A model generated the notes under the pieces. That model was not told the origin of the DNA and did no database searches. It was given only the letters and a program-made list of their open reading frames with translations. Source: Aspergillus flavus (taxonomy: Eukaryota > Ascomycota > Eurotiomycetes > Eurotiales > Aspergillaceae). From it: a DNA stretch of 64,000 bases. The stretch is from NCBI RefSeq assembly GCF_009017415.1, contig NC_092406.1:5456001-5520000 (forward strand). Direction: 5' to 3'. Position numbers and translations under genes: made by a program. Position 1 is the first letter of the stretch, and every line of letters begins with the position of its first letter. This document shows, piece after piece, positions 1-12,498 of this stretch.

Positions 1-949
1 GAACGTGTCCGCTCCCCTGTCAATCAACTCTGAATGGGCTGGCCCGTCCCTTTCCGTCCCGCTCGACTCCATTATCCGTGCAACTCCGGCATTCTGGAAA
101 CATTATCCACCAGACAATGGCACCAAAGAAAGGAAGAGCCCGAAAATAAGTATGAGGAAAGAAAGGAACGATGGGGAGACAATCCCATAGCCTTCAATGG
201 ACTTGACAATGCTATTGGTGCTGTGCCTCCCTGCCGACGACAAGGGAAGGTCATCCGTTTATCCTTATGCCGGAAAGTGGGCGCCTTTCAGTTCGCCGTT
301 CATAAACCAACGCTAAGGAACGATACATGAAATTAATCATGGCGATCATCCTAGGATTGGTTGAGGGAATAGCCATGCGACTTCTAGGGATTGGCATGGA
401 TAGGGCGAAGTTCGCTTCCCTCCCTAATTTTCGAGCCAATCAGCGAAATCCCTCGCGGGGACGCTCTGAATTCGAATCCCGGCTGCGGTCACCGGTGTTT
501 AGACGGCCTTATGAAGCCTATGGTACGGCTCGGAAAGAATGCCTTCTCTTGGGGATGCGTGCGAGATGACGACTGGGAGTCTCGCCGCCATTTCCACTTG
601 TCGTCATCTTCAGCATTGGGCCCTTGTTAATCGCACCAATCGATGGCCCAAGCTCCTCACATTGGCCAAGCCGATCGCATCAGGTCTCCACCCAGCCATT
701 CATCCTCTCTTTGTTTGACTTTTTTTTTTATTTTTATTTTATTTTATTTTATTTTATTTTATTTTATTTTTTTTTTTTTCTTTTTTTTCAATGAGTGACC
801 CTCCCTTCAATCGGCGTCACACAACTTCCTTTCTAGGCAAAGGACCTTGATACTCTGGACCGCTTCTCCACAGTCTGGGGTTCGACCGCCTACCATGTCC
901 GACCTTCCTCCATCCGTCTGTGTTGCGCTATCTGACTGTTGCTGATTTC
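1..949. other. Left-edge non-coding stretch with pentanucleotide microsatellite
   Basis: No convincing coding region is visible; the short open frames overlap on both strands and lack family features. A T-rich tract at about 721-789 contains seven ATTTT units (736-770) flanked by T runs. It probably holds the promoter and leader of the PXA-like gene that starts at 950. Confidence 0.5.
736..770. repeat. (ATTTT)7 microsatellite
   Basis: Seven head-to-tail ATTTT units, embedded in T runs on both sides (721-789). Read directly from the sequence; likely length-polymorphic. Confidence 0.9.
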
Positions 950-1711
950 ATGTCTCTCGTTTGGAGCGTCTGGCTAACCCTGGTCCGAAAAATTTTTATG
1001 GTTGACTCCACTAGGTTCCTCCACGAGACCATTCAGAATCATGTCTTGACCCCCACCTTATTGCCCAATCTCCTCCGCGCGTCCAGGGCGGCACTTTTCC
1101 CTTCGAATGCTCGCTCGACTCAGGCGGCCAGCGCGAATCAAGACGGCGCTCCGGCTCCGTATTTGCCCGCACAACCGCCAGCGTCCCCTACGGTGACGAG
1201 CCCGCCTAGTGAAGCCGCTGGCGCAAGTAACGCCAGCAGTAGCGTCTTAACGACTAGTATTTCCGCGACTGCGCCTTCCTTATCGCCGGAACAGCGTCCC
1301 ACCGCGGCCGAAATCGCTTCCATCAAGCGAAGGTGCGCGGTAAGCATCCTGTCATTGGTCCCTCGTCCCATCGCGCGGCGCTTCTTGGGCGTTCCAGCGA
1401 AAATTGTCATTGGACAAACGCCCCCTGAACGCCAAGAGCATTTTAAGGCTCCCAATGAACAGAACCACCAACATTCGGAACCAGTTTGTGCCTTATCACC
1501 TGACCCATTATCGGACGATGATCTGAAAGAGTCGCTCCTTCTCGCGGCAATTGAGAACGACATTCTGGATCTATTCGCCGATGAGTATTGCAATAAGCAT
1601 CTAATCTACTCGATCATTGAAACCGTTCTAGCAAGGCTTCTCCCCGAGCTATCAGAACGCAGCCTAACGGAGTTGATGGAAGACCGGGGCGTGTCTTTAG
1701 ACAGCGACTGA
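950..1711 (+). CDS. PXA-domain-like protein, short form
   Basis: A single-exon frame of 253 codons. The frame is open back to 851 but has no ATG before 950. The N-terminus has a hydrophobic stretch (LVWSVWLTLV). Residues about 17-50 (DSTRFLHETIQNHVLTPTLL) and the C-terminal part around residues 210-240 (CNKHLIYSIIETVLARLLPEL) resemble the conserved blocks of fungal PXA (phox-associated) domains, found in sorting-nexin-like membrane proteins. Between them lies a Ser/Ala/Pro-rich linker (about residues 60-115). No PX or RGS domain follows, so this is either a short family member or only the second half of the usual domain. An unseen upstream exon is possible. The family call rests on motif memory. 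Confidence 0.6.
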   Translation: MSLVWSVWLTLVRKIFMVDSTRFLHETIQNHVLTPTLLPNLLRASRAALFPSNARSTQAASANQDGAPAPYLPAQPPASPTVTSPPSEAAGASNASSSVLTTSISATAPSLSPEQRPTAAEIASIKRRCAVSILSLVPRPIARRFLGVPAKIVIGQTPPERQEHFKAPNEQNHQHSEPVCALSPDPLSDDDLKESLLLAAIENDILDLFADEYCNKHLIYSIIETVLARLLPELSERSLTELMEDRGVSLDSD

Positions 1712-3176
1712 AACCCACGTATACCGATAGATATAATAACAACAGAGAGCTATAATATAGGACCATCTCACCGAGAGTGAACAATAGCTTAGTGATACCC
1801 TGCCCCGTTGGGCAGAAGTTTTAGAGCAATAGATCAATGGCATTAGAGACAGGCACTGCCTCGGCTAAATTGAGAGTCGTGTTGCGCAACAGAGTATTGG
1901 TAGGCCGATAACCTTATCAAACCTGGTTAGGGTCTCAGGCCTTCAGGCCTCCAGTCGGTATTCATGGATCTCGTTCGGTTCATGCATTTCTGCTCCCTCC
2001 CTCGGGACCACAAAATGTGACCTGCAACGAAAGCCCTGTCCCTGTCCAGTTGCATTGAGGGCTCAGGGGTTAACGGACGAAATTAACACAACATAATACG
2101 TTAGAAATTATTACAATGTAATCAATCGTATGCAGTAAGAATTGAGAAGGTGGGAAAGAAAAAAAATTCATAAGGTCTGCAGAACAATTAACAGGTGGCG
2201 TTGGCTCACGGCGGGGTTCGAGATGCAGGCAGTGTATGTAAGTGAGGCACCTAAGGCACGAAGAGCCCAATGAAATGCACTTAATCGGCCAAACCATGCA
2301 AGCCCCATTTTTTTGTCGTCAGGGACAAGGCACAATGCGTCAATTGGAAGAAATATACAAGGAATTAGATCAAGGAAAAATGACGCAGAAATTGCGGTGA
2401 GAAATTAACAGTGATGGAACCTTGGAAGATAGACATAAAAAAAGGGAGAAAAAAAACCAGAAGATAAATAATAAAAAACACACCAGGAAAATGATAGCCC
2501 AAAGTTTTGCATGTACTCGTTCCGTTCCGTCCGAAAACCCTAAATGCTGATGAATGTAGTGATAGTAATGGTCCCATGCAGTTTCGCGTGAGCGATCTCA
2601 GTGTAGATGATGTTTGTCCCGTCTGAACAGTCTCGAATACAGAAAAACAGAAAAAAGCAAAAAAAAAAAAAAAAAAAAGGAAAAAGAAAAGAAAAGAAAA
2701 GAGGGGAATGAGGGAAATAGAAAGAAATGAAAAAGAGCAATAATAACGAAATATACCCATTAAGCCCATGCATCACAAAAACCATACTCCACCCATGGAC
2801 TGTGAGCCATGCCATACCATCTGCTAGGATCAATATCAGTGATTAAATACAATCGAGGTCGCCCTCTTCACATGTGTATCTTCTGATTTTGTTTTTCAAA
2901 TGAACCTCAGAAACTGTTGTGTTGGCTTAATGAAACACGGAATCATCGAGCATGGCGTATAAATGCAGTAAGTCAAATTCAAACGGCCACCCATAAAGCA
3001 GGGAATAAGGGAGGCATGCTGCATCGAGATATGGGTAATGTTAAAAAGTATAACAGAGTCAATAAAAATAAAAATCATCTGCAGTTACCCAACTGCTTGG
3101 AAATAAGTCGTACACCCGATCGCAAATCGTATGTTATGATTGATCGATCTTGTGGAATACGGCCAAACGGATGATA
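1712..3176. other. Intergenic region between two convergent genes
   Basis: About 1.5 kb with no supported gene. It should hold the 3' ends of the PXA-like gene (plus) and the CENP-B-type regulator gene (minus). It contains a small perfect hairpin at 1800-1815 and a 20-A run at 2659-2678 inside an A-rich tract. Confidence 0.5.
1800..1815. other. Small perfect hairpin 3' of PXA-like gene
   Basis: CTGCCC, a four-base CGTT loop, then GGGCAG, 89 bases after the stop at 1711. It would form a GC-rich 6-bp stem in the transcript 3' region. The function is unknown and it may be chance. Confidence 0.4.
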
Positions 3177-4937
3177 TTAGCCAAGGCTGCGAATGCTTCG
3201 CTTTTTATGTAAATGCGGGCCGTCATCATGCTCGTCAATGCGAGTAAGGCCGCCAGGGAGCGTAGTCTGTTGGGACTTGGCGAGTTCCAACCTTTCCATT
3301 AGCCCTCCAATGGTTAGATAGTCTTGGGCTCCCAGGCCGGTGGGTTGGTGCTCAAAATAGTTCATCACCAACTCCAATGCCCTCCTAGCTTCATCCTGGG
3401 TCGGCGAGCCAGGTGAACTTATAGGCGAAACCGTGGTTGACTTCGGAAATAATGGTGGATAAATGGATTTTGCCTTGATTTCTGGGTTGCTGCGGTTACG
3501 CTTGATTGTGCTGGATGAGGTATCGAGACTAGGAATAGCCTTTGGGTTGTACTCATCCATAAATGGTGATTCTTGTAAAGTGGCTTGCTGCAGTCCAGTC
3601 TTCGGTGAAAGCTGATCAGGCTGTTCATCAGGCGACAGCACACTTGGGTCGACACCAATGAAAGGGAACGTTTGGCTCCGTGGTCTATTTTGATTGCTAT
3701 CCGTAGATGGGTTGTGTGATTGACTAGCGGGAGTGAAAGGACTGTCTGTCACCAGTGTTGATGTTGGACTGGTCACGCCGGCAGAGACAGAAGATGTGGT
3801 ATCAATAGAGATGGTACTTGTAGTGCGCGCGTTTTGATAGTCTCCCAGAAGGTCACGCAGGTTATCTGGCCTGAAGTTCTCCTGGCTCTGGGTGGGTGAC
3901 AATGGCGAAGGGGTCGCAAACCCTGTGGGAGAGATAGGCGAAAGGACGCTGGGTGACTGTATGGCAGATGCTATCGCCGAGTTTATACTCAGACGCCTGG
4001 GGCTTTCCGAATCACTCTTGGCGCTGAAAGAGCTCTTTCGGGACTTCAAGCCCATCAAGTTATTCTTGTGTTTGAATTTTTCCATCCAGCTTGTGCTCAG
4101 CACTTTCTCTTTGCCATCGGGGCTACCACATGTGTTGGCGAAGAAGATAGCCTTTTCCCTGATCATCTCATCGCTAAGGGGATAGCCGTGACGCTGGTAG
4201 TTTCTCACCCAGTTAGAAAGAGCCTTTTCTATATCGGGAACTCTTCCCTTGGCTCGTTTGATGGGGGAACGTGTTCCATCATCCGGATTAAGATACTTCT
4301 CTTTCTGACGTAGCACTTTCGACACCGTACTTCAACAGATGAAAAACGTGTCAGAGCGGGAATCACTCGAATCAGAATCAGAGGGTAATGCATGGGTTTA
4401 TTACCTTCGTTCCACTCCAAATATCGCTGTTCATGTTTTGTCAGTTGATGTCTACCTGAATAGAAAAAGTGAATGTAAAGACTGACCTCCAATGTCTGTT
4501 TGTTTGGCGGTTTTGTTCTCTTCATGATACAGGCACATTCGCCGACGATCATCATCCGTAAGCGTCCTTCTCGGTGTCGAGTTACTCGTTGATGACTTGC
4601 GTGGCGGCGGCGGTGGAGGTGGCGGCGGTGGTGGGTTATGTGTCACTGGCGATACCGCTGGTGGTATGGGCACCGCCGGCACGCTTCCCTCTGGAAATGG
4701 GTGCTGAGGGTGAGTCGACATCATACTGGGCCACGTATTCGAGGGCATAGTTAATGGGAGTGATGCATACGGGGGTGGTACAGACACTCCGTACGCCGAC
4801 TCCAAAGGCAGCATGCCGTACCCAAACCCATGGTAATCAAGCGGTGGTGACTGCTGGGAAGGGCTGAAACCTCCCAAATCCAGCCAAGGCGACTGGGTAT
4901 AGTCATTATCTTGGGCGTGTGTGCTCTCTGTGTCCAT
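3177..4937 (-). CDS. psq/CENP-B-type helix-turn-helix transcription factor
   Basis: Three exons on the minus strand: 4487-4937, a 22-nt micro-exon 4405-4426, and 3177-4329, giving 1626 nt and 541 residues. All junctions are GT..AG and the frame holds throughout. The N-terminal ~120 residues are Pro-rich, with an 11-proline run. Next comes a psq-type helix-turn-helix (RMCLYHEENKTAKQTDIG, then AIFGVERSTVSKVLRQKEKY, about residues 133-172). The micro-exon encodes IFGVERS, which is the turn/recognition helix. A CENPB-type HTH follows (about residues 185-245; ALSNWVRNYQRHGYPLSDEM, then STSWMEKFKHKNNL). The C-terminal half is Ser/Pro/Thr-rich with many SP sites. It is probably a nuclear sequence-specific DNA-binding regulator. 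Its target genes are unknown. An in-frame ATG lies slightly upstream, so the exact start is uncertain. Confidence 0.85.
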
Positions 4938-7821
4938 GGCGGCAGAAGCGAGGAATATCATGAAAGCACGATGCAGAAGGGAGAAACAAAAGGGGTAGGT
5001 TACTATGGGTTCTGGCAGCACTGGGACAGGTTTCAACCAGGCCGTCAACAAATATGTAGAAAGCGATGGAAACAATGGCTCAATGGGCAGGTAAAAAGTA
5101 AGGCGAGGTATCTGAGAAAGTTGGACCTTCTCTACACCCAAGAATAGTATAAACGAGGATGCATGTTCAGCATAAGGAATTTGCGATTACACAAGCTGCC
5201 GTGCAAGTAGTAGTAGTGGTGGTAGGAGTAGTAGATATGTGCCGAATTGAAGCAAGCAACAATGCGGTTCCCACGAGGGATGAGTTCTTGCAGCGCCTGG
5301 ATGCCTGATATCTAACCCGAGTCGCCCACAACCGAGTGTATGCGCACAACAAGAAGCAGAAGAAGCATGCAGACTATATTATTCTCTTGTGTACAGGGGA
5401 AAAACGAAATGAACGGAGGGGCAATGGTGGGTGCGGGTAAGGCAAAAAAGACATAAAACGGAGTTAAAAGGGTCAGACCGGGACACAGGCCCAGGGACGA
5501 TCAGGGAAGAAGTAGCGAGTAGTAAATAGGGATCATGGAGGAGCAGGAGAAAGCGTAGGGAAGAAGATAGATGTATACTCCGTACTGACGATGTAAGTAT
5601 GGATAGGATGGAGTCAAAGGATGTACCTCTTCATCTGTGCTCTGTGGTTGGTTGCGACTGCCTTTCTAGTCCAAGCAAGTCGTACCTGATTCGATGTTCG
5701 ACCAGGACCAGGTCTTGCATCTTGACAGGACCATCTTCAGCACTGCCTATTTTGTGCTTGCCAAAATTCTTTAGAAAAGAAAAAAAGTAAAAAGAAAAAA
5801 AGAAAAATAATATTAGTATTATAATAATAAAAAATTAAAAAAAAAAATAATCCTTAAATAACAAGGGTAATAATTCACAGACACGAAGAGCTACGACCGA
5901 CGGGACAGGCCAGATAGCGTACCATACGAATAAAAGACCAAACTCCGCACGGCGATTGGGCAGTGCACAGAAAGTAAAAAAAAGAAATTTATAATAATAC
6001 TCTTGGAAATGGTGGGGGAATTCGCCCATGATTGGTTACTGGCTAGATTACAAGGACAGGGATGTCGCTCGAGCCCGAATAGTACCGCTAAGCTCGTACG
6101 TACTCGCTCATACGACGCTCGGTTTGAAAACTGTATGAAACGTGACAATATTTCCTTCCAGATGGCTAACGCGGTTGGGAATAGTAAAACTTGTGCTCTA
6201 TGTGAGCTTGACTTGATGTTATGATAGATGGAATGTGCACTGCGGAAATTTTCAGGGTGTTACACCAAAAGTTTAGATAAATGAGAAAATCGGGTAACTT
6301 GGACAATTGCCTATTCTGGTATACTCCAGGCAAGAACTGTGGGAGCAAATTGGGTACCCGATCCAAAGGTGGAGCGGAGATGCCAGAAGGGAAGAAAAAA
6401 AAATACAAGAAAAAGCAACATCCAATCCAGGACATGTAAAAAGAAAAAAAAAAAATCAATCATGCAAAAAGAGAGAGGGGAAAGAGTACATACGGCGCAT
6501 CCTGTTCCTCTTCCTTTTTCCGTTTTATTTTATTCTAGGTTATGTCTTTTCTTTAATACTTTTTTTTTTTTTTTAATTCTCTTTGCTTTTTCGTTCGCCC
6601 CTTCGGGGTTCCTGTCAATGATTCTCTCCGTTCCGTTAGACAGAATACCTCGAGCCGGACGATCCTGTAGCACCTCGCGGGAGAAACCTCAAGTGGATAA
6701 TCCACAATTTCCTAGAAGAAAAGATCGTCCACAGGCGAAAATCATATACGGAAGTAAGAGTTTCCTCTCAGCAAGCCAAGATCATACTCACGGACGGGGA
6801 ACGGATCGATAAACCGCTGAACCTAAATGCCCGCATGACATACCTTAGAGATAAAGCGAAGATTTCCGACTAGACTGGCGACCGACAATCATCTGGGAAA
6901 GGTCCAACGGCTTTTTTCCTCCTTTTCATCATAAGCTCCGCAGTGAGAAATAAGTATCTTCATTCTTCGGTACCGAGCTCCCCCGTCCCTTCGATCGTTC
7001 GTATAATGCCCGCCACATGTGAGAACGCGGATCACTAGGAAGTTGAAAAGAAAAATAAAAAAAGAAGAGACAGAAATGCCTTGCCACATATCGAGGATGG
7101 TAGAGTGGCCCGCGATATCAGACGCTCGACGATGGATTAGTGTTGAGAGGGAAAAGAGGGAGGTAGATCTTTCGTTAGCAATTTGCGAATGATGAAGCCT
7201 CATTTGGCTAGACTTTCAACAAATCGAAGCAGCGGTTTCGGGGGTGTCAACTTTGGGTAGGAAGACACTATGCTCCTTCGGGGATGCTCTCCTTCGCAGA
7301 ACGACAAGAAATATGCGAAAAGCAAGATTCACTTGAGGAGAGCCAGTCATTACGGGGCCAAGGACCAGGACCTCATTAATCCAAAGAATCAACCAGTGGT
7401 AGCATCGCCAGGCCGATCTGCATAGTACTTTGTCACGAGAAAAACGTCAGGAGATGGTTGCCAGCCAATGGTTGGCCGTAGAGTGATTTCAATTTATTTT
7501 CTGTTACATGGGCTGAGCATCGACTGAAGGGGAGGGTTCGTCCTATCATAAGAAGTATCAGCGGCATGGTTCGGTTTGTCTAGCACTACTAGATAACTTA
7601 CTCAACCACGGTTCACCTTGAGCATGAGGGCGAGGAGCTAGGACCCCATGGGGCCCGCAGCGGTCCACTCCGGGCCGGCAACCTAAGCAATGCAAATCTT
7701 AGAGACGAGGCCAAAAGGACAAAAGGAGACGAGTGGAGTGCGTGCCGACTAATTAGTATTATAGGGGGGAAAGTTCAAGAATGAGGAATAAGAAAGAAAT
7801 TAGCCGATTCCAAGTTTGGCG

Positions 7822-7841
7822 AATGAATTAATTAATTCATT
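7822..7841. repeat. 20-bp perfect AT-rich palindrome
   Basis: The 20 bases read identically on both strands (AATGAATTAA and its reverse complement TTAATTCATT, joined). It lies in the long gene-free region about 2.9 kb upstream of the CENP-B-type regulator start. It could be a dimeric protein-binding site or a chance product of AT-rich sequence. Confidence 0.8.
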
Positions 7842-8488
7842 AATTGTCATCTATGTGAAAAGGTTAGTCGGTAGCAGTGACTAGCACTACTAGTAGTTAG
7901 CTCAAGATATGCAGATAATGATCGGACGTTGTTATTCGGGGGTTAGCAGTAGAACTTGGACCCTAATCATTACAGTTTAGCCCCCTGCAACTATTAGGTT
8001 CAACCCCCCCAAGTATTCCTGACTCGCCATCAGTACACACCTATTAACTGCCACAACGCCCGGACGGTACGTTCTTGGATGGTACTGCATTGCGCATCAG
8101 TCTGACTGGTTGGTTGATTTTCTGGCGGGAAGTCGTCGACGGATGATTGCGGTACTTACTATTATGTACGGCTGTAGGTGCGACCCGGGTATATTGTACG
8201 GGATGTGGCGTACATTAATGCATTGTACAGCCTTACCAGGGCTGGCCCCTTCGAAGGAGATCGCCTTTGTACATAATGTACTAACCAGAACATACTAAGG
8301 CTCTGTCTCAGTTACCTACCCTAAGTAGTCGAGAGTACGGGTCGGGGAGCGCGGAAAACGTGACCGGGGCAGCAACTAATTTTTCATCTCCAATCCATCC
8401 GCCCCGCTTGTTCGGATAACCACGAGGGCTGTCAAGACTAAGTTATTGTATGTAATACTGTGTCAGATTCATAGCTTAGACCTCACCT

Positions 8489-8489
<1 letters not shown>

Positions 8490-8532
<43 letters not shown>
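8490..8532. repeat. 43-base T homopolymer
   Basis: An uninterrupted run of 43 T on the plus strand (poly-A on the minus strand). It is the longest homopolymer I saw in the window. It may be a mononucleotide microsatellite or the tail of an old retroposed sequence on the minus strand. Its length may vary between reads. Confidence 0.85.
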
Positions 8533-8533
<1 letters not shown>

Positions 8534-11500
8534 TTCTCGGGTCCACTCTCTTGCTACGCGCCTTTGTAATCGAATAATAGGCAATGATCGTAGAGACAGG
8601 GTTAAAAGAGGAGAATGATGCCCGCGTTCTGGAGTGTAGCTCACCCAATGTGGATCTAACTCTCAGCGAGCTAAAGATGGGGGGGGAAGACAAAATCACA
8701 TAACAGAGGTGGAGGAAGAATTCATAATTTGAGTCACTATCCACGAATTAACGACGTGACCACGGTATTCCAATCAGTCTGCCGCTTCTTGTCGCCGAGA
8801 GGCTGGGGAAACCAATGGCCAACGGACAATCACTACCCTATGCAGGAAAGAGTTAGCATGGGAAGTCGAGACCATGGGTTGAGGTCAACACCATTGCTTC
8901 TAGTGTAAGCAAAATGATTGCCCCTCCTTGCTTTTTTGTAATTCTTTCCCTCGTTTTTCTGACTTGTTCAAGGACATTTAGATCAGTCAAAAATTTTTCC
9001 TGGGATGGGGACTGAAATAGATAATAAATTGGGATTCTGTAACTAAAAGCAAACTATTGCTAGTGGATCAATAACAATCCGGTCGAGAATGACTGAAACT
9101 GGAACGAAGGGCCGAGTGGTGCGACGTCAGACGCCGAACAAGCCCTAATCCGAGAAATGGCGTCGTGATAACCTTACCGTTGTAGGAGTGCCAATAATAG
9201 ACATCTGTCAGGTACGAAGGGGAGTGCAGATGTCCGATCGCTCGTTTTGATATCAGCAGTGGACGTGTCATGTCAAGGTACCCCGAAATACGTACAAATG
9301 TACGTCAAGGTACACTATACTCCGGTGCACCCTACTTCTAACATTTGCATAGTGGTACATGGTACGTGAGGCCGTCCACGCAGGAGCAATGGCGATGTAC
9401 GCCGGCAAGGCCCTTGTCGGAAAGTGTCCGAGCTCAGATTGGCATAGGTAAACCCGAGAGAGTATGACATCAGTAGAGCTGAAACTGATCCGATCAGACC
9501 AAGTATCGTATCGAAAGCCTAGGCAATATCCACTTCGATAGTGTAGTACGAGCAACTGCCAGATCTGAGTGTTGTGGGGATAGAGGTTGTTTCTTTTGGA
9601 CCCCTTTATGAATTGCACTTCGTAATTAGAACCAGGATATAGCGAAGCTAAGCAATCAGATTCCCAGCTTCACAATCCCAACAAATTAGTATCTATCAGC
9701 TTTTGGGAACATTCTTTGTCTGTCACCATTACAACTCATTGACCGCAGACTGTGGCTGTCATGTGGCTGCCTCGAAGGATCCGCGATACCCATGCTAAAA
9801 AATGATACAAGGAGAGTCGAGGGAAAACCTGAAAAAGAGATAGGGAAAAAAAAAAAAAGAAAGAAAGAAAAAAGCAAAAATCAAGTAAGAAAGAAGATCC
9901 CGAGTACTAAGCCGTCACCGACAGTTATAGATATGAGAACCACAAGAAGGAAGGAAGGAAGAGACGTATGCAGCCTCCACTTCCTCGCATGCCACAGACA
10001 GTGTGGTGGTAAAACCACGCATCTACAGTCATCTGACAAGCAGATTTTCATTCAAATTCTTCATCTAAGACAAACAGTAGCACCTTATGGAATAACGGAG
10101 TTCTCAGACATAGTAGTAACTTGGTCCATCCATCCGCTGAGGCTGTGCATTAGTTTAGCATTGGAGAACATCAGATCTCAGTGCAAAAGCCGAGTCATGC
10201 TACCAATCACGAGTGCCCATCAGGAACAATAATTGCTCAGACACGACCCTCATTGCACTCTTTTGTGTCTTCGCTGATCATAATTGCCTATGTATTCGTC
10301 TCCACGCGGCCACTGCAGTTCTAACTTGACCTTGGTTGATCTTTTTTACCCCCTCCTCTTTTCCTTAAAATCTTGACTATGATTATTAATGTTAATATTA
10401 TTGTTTCGACGAACCTCTTCTGCCCCTCGCCACCAGGTCAGAACCTCAGGGCGTTTAATAGCGCACCATCCAGGTATAGAACCAACCTCTTAATCCACCC
10501 GAATTGGTGTTACTTTACTACCGAACACAGCCCTGTACGACATACAATTCAAGGAGTGCATGAATCAAGCTCGAGGGGGGAATAACCCCAAAGAAGTATA
10601 GCGGAGATAGACAAATACAACGTTGTAGAGTGACCGAGCTTTAAAATCCCGCGCAGACCGCTTTTCCAAAGGAATAAGAAGAAAAAAAAAATTGTGTCAT
10701 TGACAGTTAATTATAGACAGGGCATCTCCGTTAAGTATCATAGAAATGGATGTATATGTAGGTACTATACTCCGAGGAAAAAAGTCCCAGCGTGCATTAT
10801 CAATTTCGACAAATAAGAGCCATGATTGGTGGTGTCAGCGATAAATCTCTGCGATTTTTCTCCTTCCCCTCCCAATTTCCTTTTCATTATTATCATTATT
10901 CAACTGGCTTACTTGAATTTTTCTAGTAAGTTTTTTCTACGAGGTTGGGTTGGTAGTATCCATGGATCTGTCCGGCGGAACCGGCAGAGTAACATGGGAA
11001 CATGGAACCTAAAAGTTCAAGGGAACTGGTAGGCTTTTTTACGCGACCATTGAATGGTATGTACTCCCATATAAAAGTCAAGTGCCGAGTGCAACCCGCG
11101 AGAATGGAAAGGGAGACAGAGACATTTCCTTAAATGGATGGAAATCCAGATGCAAAGCTAAGACCTGACCATTACTTCTGCAAATTGACAGGAATCTGTC
11201 GGATACGTATCATGTAAGACAAGAAAAGGTTGGGTATGGAAATACGACTACCCCTCCTGCACCGTAACCCGTCAGTACCGGTAATAATATACTCGGTCGA
11301 ATCAGAGAACTGGGAAAGAAAATGAGTAGTAGGACAGAAAGGGGATGCATAATGCGCCCGTGAGCAGAGCAACCCCGGACCCTGCACCTGCAGGCGCATG
11401 ATTAGTCGCAGAGATATACACTGACACTCGGGCCTACGACCACTAAATTATCCCATCGGTCTTCATGGCGGCACTTCACTGCCGATTCGTCGGCGATGGG

Positions 11501-12498
11501 GTTTGATATACTTCAGCTTAAGAGCCCGCCATGGAAGCGACCAGATTGCAACCCTTTCTTTTCACTTCATCTCTGTGGGGAAACAATGCCTGGACCACAC
11601 CTGTTTCAGACAAACATACACATACCAACCAACAGGATCGTAATTTTCGATCCCGGGAAGTGCCTCTGGAAAGTATGTACCCATGTATAGGGGTGGGTCA
11701 GTCACCTTCACCCAGCTAAGGTAGTAGCAGCAATATACCTATCGGTAAATGCTCCAACTACGCAATCAGGTGACATCATATGTTCTGAATTGCTCCCAAA
11801 GGGGAATCTTCCCTTGAGTCCTCAAAGCTCCATCTCATGTGTAATAATTTTCTTCGCTTGCACGCGATGACCGCGTAAACCAGAGGACAGTGCTACATTC
11901 GGATCCTTGGAAGCAAAAGAACCGGACGGAGCTTTCCCAACTCTGTCAATCGTTCTAATTTTGTTCCTACTAACTTTTTAGTAGTCTAAGCCAGAAGTTC
12001 TAGACCAACCGTCGGGAGAAAAGCATGTAAGTGGTCGCTTTCAACGAGAACGGAGGAAATAATAATAAAAAAAAAGAAGCACAAAAATGGAAAAAGGAGA
12101 AATCGTTCGTACTGCAGAACCAAAAACCCTATTCCAGATTCTCAGCGTCAACTTTCTGTCTCTCCTCGTCCCCTTAAACAGGATTGCCCAAAAATGACCG
12201 TGCATCACCACGAGTAGCAGTGCCGAACATACTATCTCATGATTCAGTCATCTATCCCAAACGAGTGATCGTGCAAATCCAGGCGGTAGTCGGCAGAGCG
12301 CTGCCCGTGCGCGAACCATCCTCTCCCCCAATCAAACGTTCTATGGCATCTCGCCGAAAGCTGTCTCAAGGGCTGGGCCTCTTGGACATGTATACTTAGC
12401 GAAACACTTCTAACACAACCCGTTGATCTCTCGTGACGATTCGCCACCAAGTTCTCCGCTCTTACGCGGTCTCAAGAACCTTAATTGATTAAAGCTGT

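Larger units (their letters stand above)
4938..12498. other. 7.5-kb gene-free region upstream of the CENP-B-type regulator
   Basis: No open frame here has fungal coding character, recognisable motifs or splice-consistent extensions. Most are short and overlap on opposite strands. The stretch should contain the regulator's promoter and long 5' leader (left) and the Rbg1 3' flank (right). Inside are a 20-bp perfect palindrome (7822-7841), a 43-T tract (8490-8532), a repeated CTAGCACTACTAG element (near 7579 and 7882) and several A- or T-rich runs (5765-5855, 6550-6575, 9850-9880). I saw no tRNA or rRNA. A long non-coding RNA cannot be excluded. Confidence 0.5.

Noticed and set aside
430..505. 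Possible tRNA T-arm (TTCGAATCCCGG) near the left edge
   Set aside because: The flanking bases do not pair into a T-stem and no complementary 5' acceptor stem is present.
7822..7841. Palindrome as an inverted-repeat end of a transposon
   Set aside because: No second copy, target duplication or transposase frame was found nearby.
9268..9618. 116-codon minus-strand frame in the long gene-free region
   Set aside because: No motif, no coding-like composition and no neighbouring exon to join.
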